This document shows, piece by piece, positions 26,184 to 34,965 of a stretch of 64,000 bases of DNA (position 1 is its first letter; every line of letters begins with the position of its first letter). The notes beneath the pieces are model-generated. The model made no database searches and was not told where the DNA came from. It saw only the letters and a list, made by a program, of their open reading frames with translations. Origin of the DNA: Hypericibacter terrae. GTDB taxonomy: Bacteria; Pseudomonadota; Alphaproteobacteria; Dongiales; Dongiaceae. The stretch covers positions 5,609,001 to 5,673,000 of the forward strand of contig NZ_CP042906.1 of NCBI RefSeq assembly GCF_008728855.1, written 5' to 3'. The translations under genes and the position numbers were made by a program.

Positions 26184-26603
26184 TCAATCGACCAGGTCTT
26201 GCGTGAAATCGCGCTTGTCGCCCACTTCGACCTCGAAGAAGTCGACCGAGTAGTAACCGCGCGACTTGCACTCGGAATCGCCGACGATCGTGAACTCGTC
26301 ATCCGAGGCGCAGAACGGATATTTGCCCGACCAAGTGTAATCATGGTCGGTCGATTCCGCGTAGACGTAATATTTCTCCTGATCGAGATTCGGCTTGTAG
26401 ACGATCTGGCAGTCGCCCTTCTCGAGCGTCCACCAGCCCTCGGAGGTCCAGGCCTTGTCCTTGGCGCTCCAATAGCCGAACGCAACGAAGATCTTGTAGG
26501 AACTCTTGTTGCAGACCGAGAAATCCGCATGGGCTGGCGTCGCCGCAAAGGTCATCCACGCCGCCGCCACCGCAAGCCCCACCCACTTTATCCAACGCGT
26601 CAT
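26184..26603 (-). CDS. Exported DUF1036 family protein
   Basis: A 139-residue protein with an N-terminal signal peptide (WVGLAVAAAWMTFAATPAHA, cleaved about residue 26) and a DUF1036 domain beginning ADFSVCNKSSYKIFVAFGYW. Four to five cysteines in the mature part (VCNKSS, DCQIVY, FCASDD, ECKSRG) could form disulphides in the periplasm. ATG 26601-26603 follows GGGGGAGG. It lies between lutB and lutC on the same strand, which is an odd place for it. Function unknown. Confidence 0.82.
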   Translation of the reverse strand: MTRWIKWVGLAVAAAWMTFAATPAHADFSVCNKSSYKIFVAFGYWSAKDKAWTSEGWWTLEKGDCQIVYKPNLDQEKYYVYAESTDHDYTWSGKYPFCASDDEFTIVGDSECKSRGYYSVDFFEVEVGDKRDFTQDLVD

Positions 26604-26730
26604 TGTAATGCCTCCCCCACTCGCTTCGCCGCCGAAGCGTCCATGGACAATTTTCAACGAGTGCCGGGAGAAAAACAATCGCCTCCCCGATCATTTCGCG
26701 GAGAGGGAAGGGAACCGCCGCCGTTCCCGG

Positions 26731-28215
26731 TCAAGGACGGGCGCGCCGGCGCCATTGCTCTTGGAAGGTCCGCCCGGAGGCCGCCGGGAAGTCGCGGCCG
26801 GCGGTCCAGGCCCCGCCTAATGGGAGATGCCGGATCCGGCCTGTGGCCGGCCGGCGCAGCAACCGGGCGGCCAGGGCCATGGCCCCTCGGTAGATTTGCG
26901 GATGCCGGGCGAGCCAGGCCCAGGCTTTGATTCCCCAGCGCTCCCGTGCCGGGGCCAGATGGCGCTCGAAACTGCGCTCGCGCCATTGCCGCAGCATCTT
27001 GGGCAGGGGAATCTGCATCGGGCAGACGCTTTCGCAGCGCCCGCAGAGGGTCGAGGCGTTGGGCAGGTCCTTGGAATGCGCCAGCCCGAACAGGGCCGGG
27101 GTCAGCACCGCCCCGATCGGGCCCGGATAGACCGAGCCGTAAGCATGGCCGCCGATGGCGTGATAGACCGGGCAATGGTCCATGCAGGCGCCGCAGCGGA
27201 TGCAGCGCAGCATATCCTCGAACTCGGTGCCCAGGACGCCGCTGCGGCCGTTATCCAGCAGGATGACGTGATACTCGCCCGGCCCGTCCAGGTCGTGGGC
27301 CCGGCGGGGGCCGGTCGAGACCGTCGTATAGACCGACATCTCCTGGCCCGTGGCGGAGCGCGCCAGCACCCGGAAGATCGCGGTCGCGTCCTCGAGCGTC
27401 GGGACCACCTTCTCGATCCCGGCCAGCACGATATGGATCTTGGGCAGGGTCTGGGTCAGGTCGCCATTGCCCTCGTTGGTGACGATGACGCTGGAACCGG
27501 TCTCGGCGATGAGAAAATTGGCGCCGGTGATGCCGACATCCGCCGCCAGGAACCGGGCCCGGAGCTTTCCGCGGGCCTCGGCCAGCATGGCCGTGATCTC
27601 CGACAGGGGCCGCGCCGGGTCGAGGTCGGTATGGTGGGCGCGGAAGGTGTCGGCGACGCCCTCTTTGCTGACATGGATCGCCGGCGCGATGATGTGGCTC
27701 GGCGTCTCGCCCCGCAGCTGGATGATGTATTCGCCGAGGTCGGTCTCCACCGGGAGAATGCCGTTGGCTTCCAGATGGTGGTTGATGGCGATCTCCTCGC
27801 CCACCATCGTCTTGCCCTTGGTGACCGTGCGCGCACCCGCCGACCGGCAGATCGCCAGCACCTTGTCGCGCGCTTCGGCCGCATCGTTGCACCAATGCAC
27901 CTGGCCGCCGGCCGCCTTCACCTTGGCCTCGAACCGCTCCAGATAGTAGTCGAGGTTGGCCAGCACATGCTGCTTGATCGCCTTGGCATGGTCGCTGAGC
28001 GCCTGGAATTCCGGCAGGCCTTTGCGCGCCGCCTCGTTGCGGCCCTTGAAGCTCGAGCGCATCTCCGCCAGCGCCACCTGCAGCTTGGCGTCGCCCAGCG
28101 CCAGATCGGCATTGTGCTTGAACTGGTCGCTGACGCCGTGACCGACGGCCGAAGGGCTGCGCGGGCCTTGGGCAGGATCGGAGATACCGACGAAGGGAGC
28201 CGTGGGGGCGTTCAT
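26731..28215 (-). CDS. lutB: Lactate utilization iron-sulphur protein LutB
   Basis: A 494-residue protein with an N-terminal LUD-type domain and two 4Fe-4S motifs near residues 325 and 380: CIRCGACMDHCPVYH and CGRCESVCPMQIPLP. In LutABC it passes electrons from lactate. The C-terminal extension after about residue 400 is less conserved. It starts ten bases after lutA ends, so the two form one unit. Confidence 0.93.
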   Translation of the reverse strand: MNAPTAPFVGISDPAQGPRSPSAVGHGVSDQFKHNADLALGDAKLQVALAEMRSSFKGRNEAARKGLPEFQALSDHAKAIKQHVLANLDYYLERFEAKVKAAGGQVHWCNDAAEARDKVLAICRSAGARTVTKGKTMVGEEIAINHHLEANGILPVETDLGEYIIQLRGETPSHIIAPAIHVSKEGVADTFRAHHTDLDPARPLSEITAMLAEARGKLRARFLAADVGITGANFLIAETGSSVIVTNEGNGDLTQTLPKIHIVLAGIEKVVPTLEDATAIFRVLARSATGQEMSVYTTVSTGPRRAHDLDGPGEYHVILLDNGRSGVLGTEFEDMLRCIRCGACMDHCPVYHAIGGHAYGSVYPGPIGAVLTPALFGLAHSKDLPNASTLCGRCESVCPMQIPLPKMLRQWRERSFERHLAPARERWGIKAWAWLARHPQIYRGAMALAARLLRRPATGRIRHLPLGGAWTAGRDFPAASGRTFQEQWRRRARP

Positions 28216-28224
28216 GGCGCGATC

Positions 28225-29013
28225 CTACAACGGCTCGACCTGACCGCGCCCGATGGGCGGGCCGTCGGTCATGTCGGCCAGCACCTCGGCCACGTGGCGG
28301 CAATCGATCTTGTGGCCCTGGCGCGTGAGTTTCCCGGCCATGTTCATGAGACAGCCGAGATCGCCCGCCAGCAGCAGGTCGGCGCCGGTCGCGGCGATAT
28401 CGGCGGTCTTGTCGGCGACGATGCGATCGGAGATCGGGCCATATTTGACGCAGAAGGTGCCGCCGAAGCCGCAGCAGGCCTCGCTGCCCTCGAGTTCCTT
28501 GAGCGTCAGACCGGTCACGGTCTTCAGCAGCTGGCGCGGCTGCTCCCGGATCTTGAGCTCGCGCAAGCCCGAGCAGGAATCGTGATAGGTCGCGACGGCG
28601 TCGAGATGCGCCGGCACGCTGGTGACGCCGCGCTGATCAGTCAGGAACGAGACCAGCTCATGGGTCTTGGCGGCGACGGCCTCGGCGCGCGGGCGCCAGG
28701 CCGGATCGTCGGCGAAGAGCGCAGGGTAATGCGCATGAACCATGCCGGCACAGGAGCCCGACGGCACCACCACGTAATCGAAGGGCTCGAACGCGGCGAT
28801 GACCTGGCGCGCGATCGCCTGCGCATCGGCGCGATCGCCGGAGTTATAGGCCGGCTGGCCGCAGCAGGTCTGCGCCTCGGGCACCGAGACGCGGCAACCC
28901 GCCTGCTCCAGCAGCTTGACCGCGGCGAACCCGATCTCCGGTCGCATCAGATCCACCAGACAGGTGACCAGGAGCGCGACGTGGGGGCTATCTTGCATGC
29001 TTGCGTCCGTCAT
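28225..29013 (-). CDS. lutA: Lactate utilization (Fe-S) oxidoreductase subunit LutA
   Basis: A 262-residue protein with two CCG (heterodisulphide-reductase-like) domains: AQTCCGQPAYNSG and SEACCGFGGTFCVKYG. It begins with VALLVTCLVDLMRPEIGFAA. With LutB and LutC it should oxidise L-lactate to pyruvate at the membrane quinone pool. ATG 29011-29013 is taken; ATG 28998 is an alternative. It is the first gene of the lut set, and a repeat element lies directly upstream. Confidence 0.9.
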   Translation of the reverse strand: MTDASMQDSPHVALLVTCLVDLMRPEIGFAAVKLLEQAGCRVSVPEAQTCCGQPAYNSGDRADAQAIARQVIAAFEPFDYVVVPSGSCAGMVHAHYPALFADDPAWRPRAEAVAAKTHELVSFLTDQRGVTSVPAHLDAVATYHDSCSGLRELKIREQPRQLLKTVTGLTLKELEGSEACCGFGGTFCVKYGPISDRIVADKTADIAATGADLLLAGDLGCLMNMAGKLTRQGHKIDCRHVAEVLADMTDGPPIGRGQVEPL

Positions 29014-29038
29014 AAGCGGTTCCGCTGTTTCTTTCCTC

Positions 29039-29225
29039 GCCCCCACGACGTGGGGGAGAGGGACGCGTAGGCTTGGTTGAGGCGCAGCCGAAATCTAGCC
29101 GGAGCTGGGTGAGGGGGATGGTCGCAGGAAAGAACGCACCCTTCGGGAACTCGCATGTCATCGAGAGCCCCCTCACCTTGATCCTCTCCCCCTGCTTCGC
29201 GGATGGAGAGGAAAGAAAAGGAAGG
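29039..29225. repeat. Intergenic repeat element (copy 2) between mltA and lutA
   Basis: The element shows the same block order as 11395-11560: GGTGAGGGGGATGGTCGCAG, then AAAGAACGCACCCTTCGGGA, then CCTTGATCCTCTCCCCCTGC. The resemblance is too long for chance. It lies just where the lut genes meet the mltA gene. Confidence 0.6.
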
Positions 29226-29250
29226 AGCATGGCTTCCACGTCAACATTGT

Positions 29251-30459
29251 TCAGCTCGCCGCCGCGCGGCGTGAGGCGACTGCGCGCGGCAGCAAGAGAT
29301 AATAGCGTCCCGGCTGCTTCATGCGACCGGCATAGTCGAGCGCCTGCTCGCCCGAGCCGAAAAAGATGTCGCCGCGCACGGCACCCTTGATGGCGCCGCC
29401 GGTGTCCTGCGCCACCACGAGGCGCTGCAACGGCCGATCGGCCTCGGGCGTGTCGGCGGGCCAGGTGGTGTCGAGCCAGATCGGCGCGCCCAGCGGCATC
29501 AGCTTGGTATCGACCGCGAGGCTGCGCCCCGCCGTCAGCGCCACGCCTTGCGCGCCGATCGGGCCGTCGCCCTTGATCTCGCGATAGAAGATATAGGAGC
29601 GGTTCATATACATGATCGAGGCGGCGCGGTCGGGGTGCGTGCGCAGCCATTCCTTGATCGACTGCGTCGTGACCTGGCCCTTCTGCAGCTCGCCCTGGTC
29701 GAGCAGCGTCTTGCCGATGGCGACGAAGGGCTGGCCATTCTTCGCCGCATAGCCGACCTGCATCGAGCTGCCGTCGGCGAAGCGGATCAGCCCCGAGCCC
29801 TGGATATGGAGGAAGAAGGCGTCGATCGGATCGGCGACCCAGACCAGCTCGAGATCCTTGCCCTTGAGCGCACCTTCGTCGATCTCCTGATAGGTGTAGT
29901 AGGGCTTGAGCGTGCCGTCGATGACACGGCCCGCGATGGAATCGCCTTTCAGATCGGCGCGGAAGTCGCCGAGATTGACCAGGATCAGATCGTCGGGCCG
30001 CCGATAGAGCGGCACATTGTGGGTCGCGTCGGGGGCGCGTGACCCGGCAAGCTCCGGTTCGTAATAGCCGGTGAAGAGGCCTTGCGGATCCTTGCGGTCG
30101 GCCACGACGAAGGGCTGGAACGCGCCTTCGAAGAATCGCCGCGCGGCCTCGGCGTCGCCCGCCGGCAGCGACTTCGCGCTCTGGCAGGGACCCAGCCAAT
30201 CGGCGACGGTCCCGGCCATGCCGTCGGGCCCGACGGGCTTGTCCGCCGGCTGCTTCTCGAGCCGCGCGCAGCTGCGCAACAACGCCGGCAGCGCCTGGCT
30301 CTGATCGTCGCCATTCCAGCCCGAGAGCTTCGAGAATTCGACCGGCGCCAGAGTGAGCAGCGGTGCCGGCTTCTCGGACGGTTTCTCCGCGCAAGCCGCG
30401 AGCAACAGCAGAGCGAGGCCGATCCAGGACTGGCGCGGAATCGCCTTGATCGGAATCAT
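29251..30459 (-). CDS. mltA: Membrane-bound lytic murein transglycosylase A
   Basis: A 402-residue lipoprotein that cleaves peptidoglycan glycan strands with formation of 1,6-anhydro-muramic acid. Residues 10-22 end in a lipobox (LALLLLAACAEK, lipid-modified Cys). The MltA domain contains GLFTGYYEPELAGS, and the 3D domain has VVAQDTGGAIKGAVRGDIFF with the catalytic Asp. ATG 30457-30459 is chosen because it begins the signal sequence. It lies 20 bases after the Tim44 gene. Confidence 0.94.
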   Translation of the reverse strand: MIPIKAIPRQSWIGLALLLLAACAEKPSEKPAPLLTLAPVEFSKLSGWNGDDQSQALPALLRSCARLEKQPADKPVGPDGMAGTVADWLGPCQSAKSLPAGDAEAARRFFEGAFQPFVVADRKDPQGLFTGYYEPELAGSRAPDATHNVPLYRRPDDLILVNLGDFRADLKGDSIAGRVIDGTLKPYYTYQEIDEGALKGKDLELVWVADPIDAFFLHIQGSGLIRFADGSSMQVGYAAKNGQPFVAIGKTLLDQGELQKGQVTTQSIKEWLRTHPDRAASIMYMNRSYIFYREIKGDGPIGAQGVALTAGRSLAVDTKLMPLGAPIWLDTTWPADTPEADRPLQRLVVAQDTGGAIKGAVRGDIFFGSGEQALDYAGRMKQPGRYYLLLPRAVASRRAAAS

Positions 30460-30479
30460 GAAGGGCAGGGCTCGAACGA

Positions 30480-31205
30480 TCAGTTCGGGCTGCGGGTCGC
30501 AACCAGCGACCAGTTCGGGTCGCGCGTGCGGGTGTTGCGCGTGAAGGTCCAGATGTCGGTAACGGTCGTCACCTGCGACGCATCGCCATCGACCACCTTG
30601 CCGCCGGCGTCGGTCGTGACATTGACCTGCTCCGAGACGAATTTCACCGTCACGCTGGCGATGCGATCCTGCAGGCTTGCCTCGATGATCTCGGCGGATT
30701 TGATTCCGACCAGCGTGGTCGTGAGCGTCTCGCCCGCCTTGCGCCGCTGTTCGATGGCGCCCTTGAAGCGCTCGAAGACGTCGTTCGACAATAGCGGGCG
30801 CAGCGTGCCGACATCGCCGGCCGCATAGGCGCCCACGATCATCTCGAACGCCGCCTTGGCGCCGCCGAGGAAGCCGTCCTTGGAGAAGCCGGGATCGACC
30901 GCACGGATCTGCGCCAGCCCGAGCTCGAGCGGACCCGCCGGCGCCGCATCGGCCGCGGGCTCGCCCGCCGCAGCGGGCTTTGCGTTGCGATCGCCGGTGC
31001 GATCGGGCAACGCCACCACCTTGTCGTCGTCGCGCCTGACGTCGTTTGCCGGCTTCTCGGGGTTCAGCCGCTTGTCGGCATAGTCGCGCGCGTTCTTCTG
31101 CTCCGTGCCGACGCGCTTGCCCAGCACGCTGCGCAGGCGAAACACCAGGAACACCGCGATCGCAGCGAAGAACAGGATGTCGAGAAACTGGAAACCGCCG
31201 CCCAT
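30480..31205 (-). CDS. Tim44/TimA family membrane-anchored protein
   Basis: A 241-residue protein with one N-terminal membrane helix (LDILFFAAIAVFLVFRL), a charged linker, and a C-terminal Tim44-like domain (FEMIVGAYAAGDVGTLRPLL onward). It is the bacterial relative of the mitochondrial import protein Tim44; its role in bacteria is not well known. It is conserved next to mltA and secB in alphaproteobacteria and is co-oriented with mltA here. Confidence 0.9.
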   Translation of the reverse strand: MGGGFQFLDILFFAAIAVFLVFRLRSVLGKRVGTEQKNARDYADKRLNPEKPANDVRRDDDKVVALPDRTGDRNAKPAAAGEPAADAAPAGPLELGLAQIRAVDPGFSKDGFLGGAKAAFEMIVGAYAAGDVGTLRPLLSNDVFERFKGAIEQRRKAGETLTTTLVGIKSAEIIEASLQDRIASVTVKFVSEQVNVTTDAGGKVVDGDASQVTTVTDIWTFTRNTRTRDPNWSLVATRSPN

Positions 31206-31612
31206 GAAGCCCGCCTTGCTGGGCCAACCCTCGATCTCCGGTCGTCGAGACCGGCCGAGAAGCCGCCATTCGATCGATATTCGGGAGCCGCTGGACGGCG
31301 GCCCCAGCCTTGGGCTAGATCACGCCGCCTCGGCCGGGCGGAAAACCCGCGCCGGCACTCGCGCTCCGGCTTGATGCTATCCGGTCCGTGTCAGTTAGAT
31401 AGGAAAATCGCCGGCCCAGGGCAAGGCATGTTCCATGTCAATGGTTTGGCAAGTTAGGCTTTGGCCCTTGGGCGTACGACGCTCCGGGGGCCGATGGTCG
31501 GAAAAAGAGCAGGCCAGGACTTGAGGAACCGGAAACCGGCCAAGTGGTTCCTGAGGCGTCGGTTCATGGTGGGATCCGGCCATCCTTCGAGTGTCCGACG
31601 GGAGAGAGGGCG
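31206..31612. other. 407-base intergenic region between the Tim44 gene and the phosphatase gene
   Basis: This divergent region should hold the promoters of both flanking genes. A TTAGATAGGAAAATCG around 31395-31410 is its AT-richest part. A hairpin pairs AGGAACC (31524-31530) with GGTTCCT (31546-31552). The ribosome binding site GGAGAGAGGG of the downstream gene is at 31601-31610. I see no gene in it. Confidence 0.4.
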
Positions 31613-32173
31613 ATGATCCTGGTGCGACATGGCCAATCGGAATTCAACGTCGTCTACTCGAAAACCCGCGTCGATCCGGGCATCCATGACCCCCGTCTGA
31701 CAGAGGAGGGCCGGCGGCAGGCCCTGGCTGCGGCCGAACGCCTCGCCGGACAGAATCTGACACTGCTCTTGTCCAGTCCCTATACCCGCGCGCTCCAGAC
31801 CGCCCAGATCATCGCCGAGGCGCTCGACCTGCCCATCGCGATCGAGCCGATGGTGCGCGAGCATTGCAAATTCCACTGCGATGTCGGGACCCTGCGCAGC
31901 GAGCTGGCCCTGGCCTGGCCGGAGCTGGATTTCGGCACCCTGCCCGAGCGCTGGTGGCATGGCGCGCTGAACGAGACCGCGGAGGAGGTGGTCGAGCGCA
32001 GCCGGCATTTCCGCGAAAGAATGGCCGGGCACGAGGATTGGAGCCGGATCGGCGTGGTCACCCATTGGGGCTTCATCCGCAGCCTGACCGGAACCGAGGT
32101 CGTCAACGGCGAATTGCTGCGGTTCGATCCGATCCTGGGCAAGGCCTTCCCGCTGGCGGATCGAGCCCCGTAA
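31613..32173 (+). CDS. Histidine phosphatase family protein
   Basis: A 186-residue phosphoglycerate-mutase-superfamily protein. The phosphorylated His is in MILVRHGQSEFNVVY, with SSPYTRALQTAQIIAEAL and a second catalytic His in IGVVTHWGFIRSLTG. Its substrate is not known. GGAGAGAGGG just before ATG 31613 fixes the start. It sits between the Tim44 gene and secB, where many alphaproteobacteria have fxsA. Confidence 0.88.
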   Translation: MILVRHGQSEFNVVYSKTRVDPGIHDPRLTEEGRRQALAAAERLAGQNLTLLLSSPYTRALQTAQIIAEALDLPIAIEPMVREHCKFHCDVGTLRSELALAWPELDFGTLPERWWHGALNETAEEVVERSRHFRERMAGHEDWSRIGVVTHWGFIRSLTGTEVVNGELLRFDPILGKAFPLADRAP

Positions 32174-32182
32174 TCCCGGCGG

Positions 32183-32206
32183 GGCCGGCCGTCCGAGCCG
32201 GTTTTT
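32183..32206 (+). terminator. Intrinsic terminator after the histidine phosphatase gene
   Basis: CCGGC at 32185-32189 and GCCGG at 32197-32201 form a GC-rich stem with a seven-base loop, followed directly by TTTTT at 32202-32206, ten bases past the stop codon. This is the best U-tract terminator in the window. Confidence 0.65.
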
Positions 32207-32364
32207 GCGGCCGAGCCATCGGCCCCATTGAGCCCCGTGGCGCTTCCATGCTACCCCGCGCCCCATAAGCCGAACGAGGGCCCGAGGCTCGGGCCGGTCC
32301 GGCTTTCTCAACCCCTCGGCGTCCGTCCGGGCGCCCCAGACATCCTGCCGGAGAACTCCCAGCG

Positions 32365-32865
32365 ATGGCCGACGCGCCCTTTCAGCCCGTTTCCGATCCC
32401 TTTGCCGCGAACCAACCCCCGGCCGGCGCCCCCATTACCGTGATGGGGCAGTTCCTGAAGGACCTTTCCTTCGAGAGCCCGAACATGCCGGCCCTGATGG
32501 AGCAGGCGGGCCGCGTGCCGCAGGGCCTGATCAAGGTCGATGTGAAGGCGAGGAAACTGCCCCAGGCGGAGCAGCAATATGAGGTGATGCTGTCCTTGCG
32601 CGCCGAGGCGCGCCATCAGGACCAGGTCGCCTATATCGCCGAGCTGCAATATGGCGGCCTGTTCCAGGTCGGCCAGATCGGGACCCGCATGATCGAGCCC
32701 CTGCTGCTGATCGAAGCGCCCCGGCTGCTCTTCCCCTTCGCCCGCGAGATCATCGCCAACATCATCCAGCAGGCCGGGTTCCGCGCCATGCTGATCCACC
32801 CGATCGATTTCGCGATGCATTACCGCGAACAGAAGTCGCAGGGCGCAGCACCCGCGGTGGTGTGA
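32365..32865 (+). CDS. secB: Protein-export chaperone SecB
   Basis: A 166-residue SecB, the tetrameric cytosolic chaperone that keeps preproteins unfolded and hands them to SecA. Conserved parts include FLKDLSFESPNMPAL, YEVMLSLRAEAR, ELQYGGLFQVG and the C-terminal APRLLFPFAREIIANIIQQA. The Ala/Pro-rich N- and C-terminal tails are typical of alphaproteobacteria. A GGAGAA sits about nine bases before the ATG. It has its own promoter region after the terminator at 32183-32206. Confidence 0.96.
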   Translation: MADAPFQPVSDPFAANQPPAGAPITVMGQFLKDLSFESPNMPALMEQAGRVPQGLIKVDVKARKLPQAEQQYEVMLSLRAEARHQDQVAYIAELQYGGLFQVGQIGTRMIEPLLLIEAPRLLFPFAREIIANIIQQAGFRAMLIHPIDFAMHYREQKSQGAAPAVV

Positions 32866-32884
32866 GGAAGGTTTCGTGAAGTCC

Positions 32885-33022
32885 GTCCCCTCCCCCCTTG
32901 CGGGGGAGGGCTAGGGAGGGGGACGTCTCGGTCCAGGACACAGACTGAGAGCGGCCCCTCTGCCAGTGTCAGAAATCGCGTCAGCCCCCTCCCTAACCCT
33001 CCCCCTGAAGAAGGGAGAGGGG
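32885..33022. repeat. Purine/pyrimidine-rich inverted repeat between secB and dnaQ
   Basis: CCCTCCCCCCTTGCGGGGGA starts a hairpin, GGCTAGGGAGGGGGA follows, and a mirrored CCCCCTCCCTAACCCTCCCC appears near 32985-33004, giving a long imperfect inverted repeat. It lies between convergent genes and probably acts as a bidirectional terminator. It is similar in character to the elements at 11395, 24228 and 29039. Confidence 0.5.
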
Positions 33023-33037
33023 ATTACATCCAGCCCC

Positions 33038-33730
33038 TTACGCCTTCAGCCAGATCGGATCCGCCAGGCTCTTCACCAGCTCGGCATGGGCCGCGAGCTC
33101 TTCGGGGCTGGGCGCGAAATGGCGCGGCGGCCGCGCGGCCGTGGTGCGGCCGACCAGCTCGTGATCGCTCGACGCATCGGCGGCTGCACCGGATTCCGCC
33201 AGCAAGGCCAAGCCCGCCTGACGGCCGCCGACCAGTTCCAGATAGACCTCGGCCAGCAGCTCCACGTCGAGCAGCGCGCCATGCTTGGTGCGCGCCGAAT
33301 TGTCCACGCCGAAGCGCTTGCAGAGCGCATCGAGGCTGGCGGGCGCGCCCGGGAATTTGCGGCGTGCGATGGTGACCGTGTCGACCGCGCGGGTCGGGTC
33401 GAGGGGCGGGCGGCCGAGGCGCGCCAACTCGGCATTGATGAAGCCCATGTCGAACTCGGCATTGTGGATGACGAGCGGGCTGTCGGCGATAAATGCTTCG
33501 AGATCGGCCAGGATCTCGGCGAAACGCGGCTTGTCGGCGAGGAAGACGTCGGAGAGGCCGTGGATCGCGAACGCATCCGCCGAGACGCCGCGCTCGGGAT
33601 TGAGATAGCGCTGGAAATTGCGGCCGGTCGGGATGTGATTGAAGAGCTCGACGCAGGCGATCTCGATGATGCGGTCGCCGCCGACCGCGCTCAATCCCGT
33701 GGTTTCCGTATCGAGAACGATCTCGCGCAT
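33038..33730 (-). CDS. dnaQ: DNA polymerase III epsilon subunit
   Basis: A 230-residue DEDDh proofreading exonuclease. Exo I is in VLDTETTGL, Exo II in VIHNAEFDMGFIN, and Exo III in ARTKHGALLDVELLAEVYLE with the catalytic His and Asp. IHGLSDVFLADKP is also conserved. ATG 33728-33730 is chosen for family alignment. It heads no visible operon; coaE lies further upstream past the MerR-type gene on the other strand. The usual coaE-dnaQ adjacency is broken by that gene. Confidence 0.95.
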   Translation of the reverse strand: MREIVLDTETTGLSAVGGDRIIEIACVELFNHIPTGRNFQRYLNPERGVSADAFAIHGLSDVFLADKPRFAEILADLEAFIADSPLVIHNAEFDMGFINAELARLGRPPLDPTRAVDTVTIARRKFPGAPASLDALCKRFGVDNSARTKHGALLDVELLAEVYLELVGGRQAGLALLAESGAAADASSDHELVGRTTAARPPRHFAPSPEELAAHAELVKSLADPIWLKA

Positions 33731-33927
33731 GGTCCTTCTTCGTCTCCGCTCTCCGTTCAGGTGCAACAGAATCGCACACTGCGCCCGCCCGGACGAAGCT
33801 GAAAACGCCGCCCCCTCCGGCCAACTTCTGCCGCGGATGAAAACACCGGATGCCGCGAATAACCCGTTGACCCGGCCCCTGGGACCGGCCCGATAAGGGG
33901 AGCGGTCAGCGAACAGCGAGGTGAGTC

Positions 33928-34965
33928 GTGAGCTCCTCCGCCCGATTTCTGAGCCCTGCCGAAGCGGCCCGGCGGCTCGGCGTCTCCGCCAAAGCCCTGC
34001 GCCTCTATGAGCGGCGCGGCCTGGTCGCTCCCGGCCGCAACGCGGCCGGGTGGCGGGTCTATGGTCCCGACGAGATGGCCCGCGCCGCCGGAATCGTGGC
34101 GCTGCGGGCGCTCGGTCTCAGCCTCGCCCAGGTGGCCCGCGCGCTGGGCGGCGATCCCGGGGCCCTGGAGCCGGCCCTGGCCACGCATCAGGCGACGCTC
34201 GAAAACCGGATGCGCCAGCTCGGCGGTGCGATCGAGAAGGTTCGCGGTCTTCGGGCCGATCTCGCCCGGGGCCAGGCCCCTTCCGCCGGAGAGCTGGCCC
34301 GCCTGCTCGGGCCCGCCGCTGGGCTCAGCGTCGCCTTCGAGCTTCCCTGGCCCTGGGGCGGCGAGCGGTTCGAGTTGAACGACATCCGGACGCTGAATTA
34401 CATCATCGGCCCGCTCGGCAGCGGCAAGACAAGGCTGGCCATGCGCCTGGCGGAGACTCTGCCGAACGCCGTCTTCCTCGGCCTGAATCGGTTGGCGGAC
34501 GGGGCGGCAGCGGCGCAGGCGCGGCTGGATGGCGATCCGGCGCTTAAATCGCGCGTCGATCGGGCCCTGGCCTGGCTCCTCGATGAAGGCGCCACGGAGT
34601 CGGCGGCGCTGCGGGCCCTGCTCGTTGGCCTGGAGACCGAAGGTCCGGACATCCTGGTCGTCGATATGGTGGAACAGGGGCTGGATCACGCCACCCAGGA
34701 AGCCCTGATCGCGCAGTTGCGCCAGCGCGGCAGCGGTGCGCGCCCGCTCTTCCTGATGACGCGCTCCTCCGCAATCCTCGACCTGGGCGCCATGGGTTCG
34801 GACGAAGCGATCATCCTCTGCCCCGCCAATCACAGCCCGCCGACCCGCGTCGCCCCCTATCCCGGCGCCCCCGGCTACGAGGCCGTCGCCACCTGTCTGG
34901 CCTCGCCCGAAGTGCGGGCGCGGACGGAAGGCGTCATCGCCTGGCGTGCCGGCGCAGCTTCATGA
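33928..34965 (+). CDS. MerR-type helix-turn-helix fused to a P-loop ATPase-like domain
   Basis: A 345-residue protein with two parts. Residues about 5-75 are a MerR winged helix (RRLGVSAKALRLYERRGLVA and GWRVYGPDEMARA). From about 150 there is an ABC/AAA-like nucleotide-binding fold: Walker A GPLGSGKTRLA at about 161-171 and a Walker-B-like DILVVDMVEQGLDHA at about 241-255. A GTG start is used, with GAGGTGA just upstream. It splits the dnaQ-coaE neighbourhood and its end overlaps coaE by 32 bases, tail to tail. The role of a MerR domain joined to an ATPase is not known to me. Confidence 0.78.
   Translation: MSSSARFLSPAEAARRLGVSAKALRLYERRGLVAPGRNAAGWRVYGPDEMARAAGIVALRALGLSLAQVARALGGDPGALEPALATHQATLENRMRQLGGAIEKVRGLRADLARGQAPSAGELARLLGPAAGLSVAFELPWPWGGERFELNDIRTLNYIIGPLGSGKTRLAMRLAETLPNAVFLGLNRLADGAAAAQARLDGDPALKSRVDRALAWLLDEGATESAALRALLVGLETEGPDILVVDMVEQGLDHATQEALIAQLRQRGSGARPLFLMTRSSAILDLGAMGSDEAIILCPANHSPPTRVAPYPGAPGYEAVATCLASPEVRARTEGVIAWRAGAAS

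Noticed and set aside
26827-29070. A 747-codon open frame on the plus strand across lutB and lutA
   Set aside because: Antisense shadow of two genes with conserved Fe-S motifs; its product is low-complexity Arg/Gly/Asp-rich and recognisable as no family.
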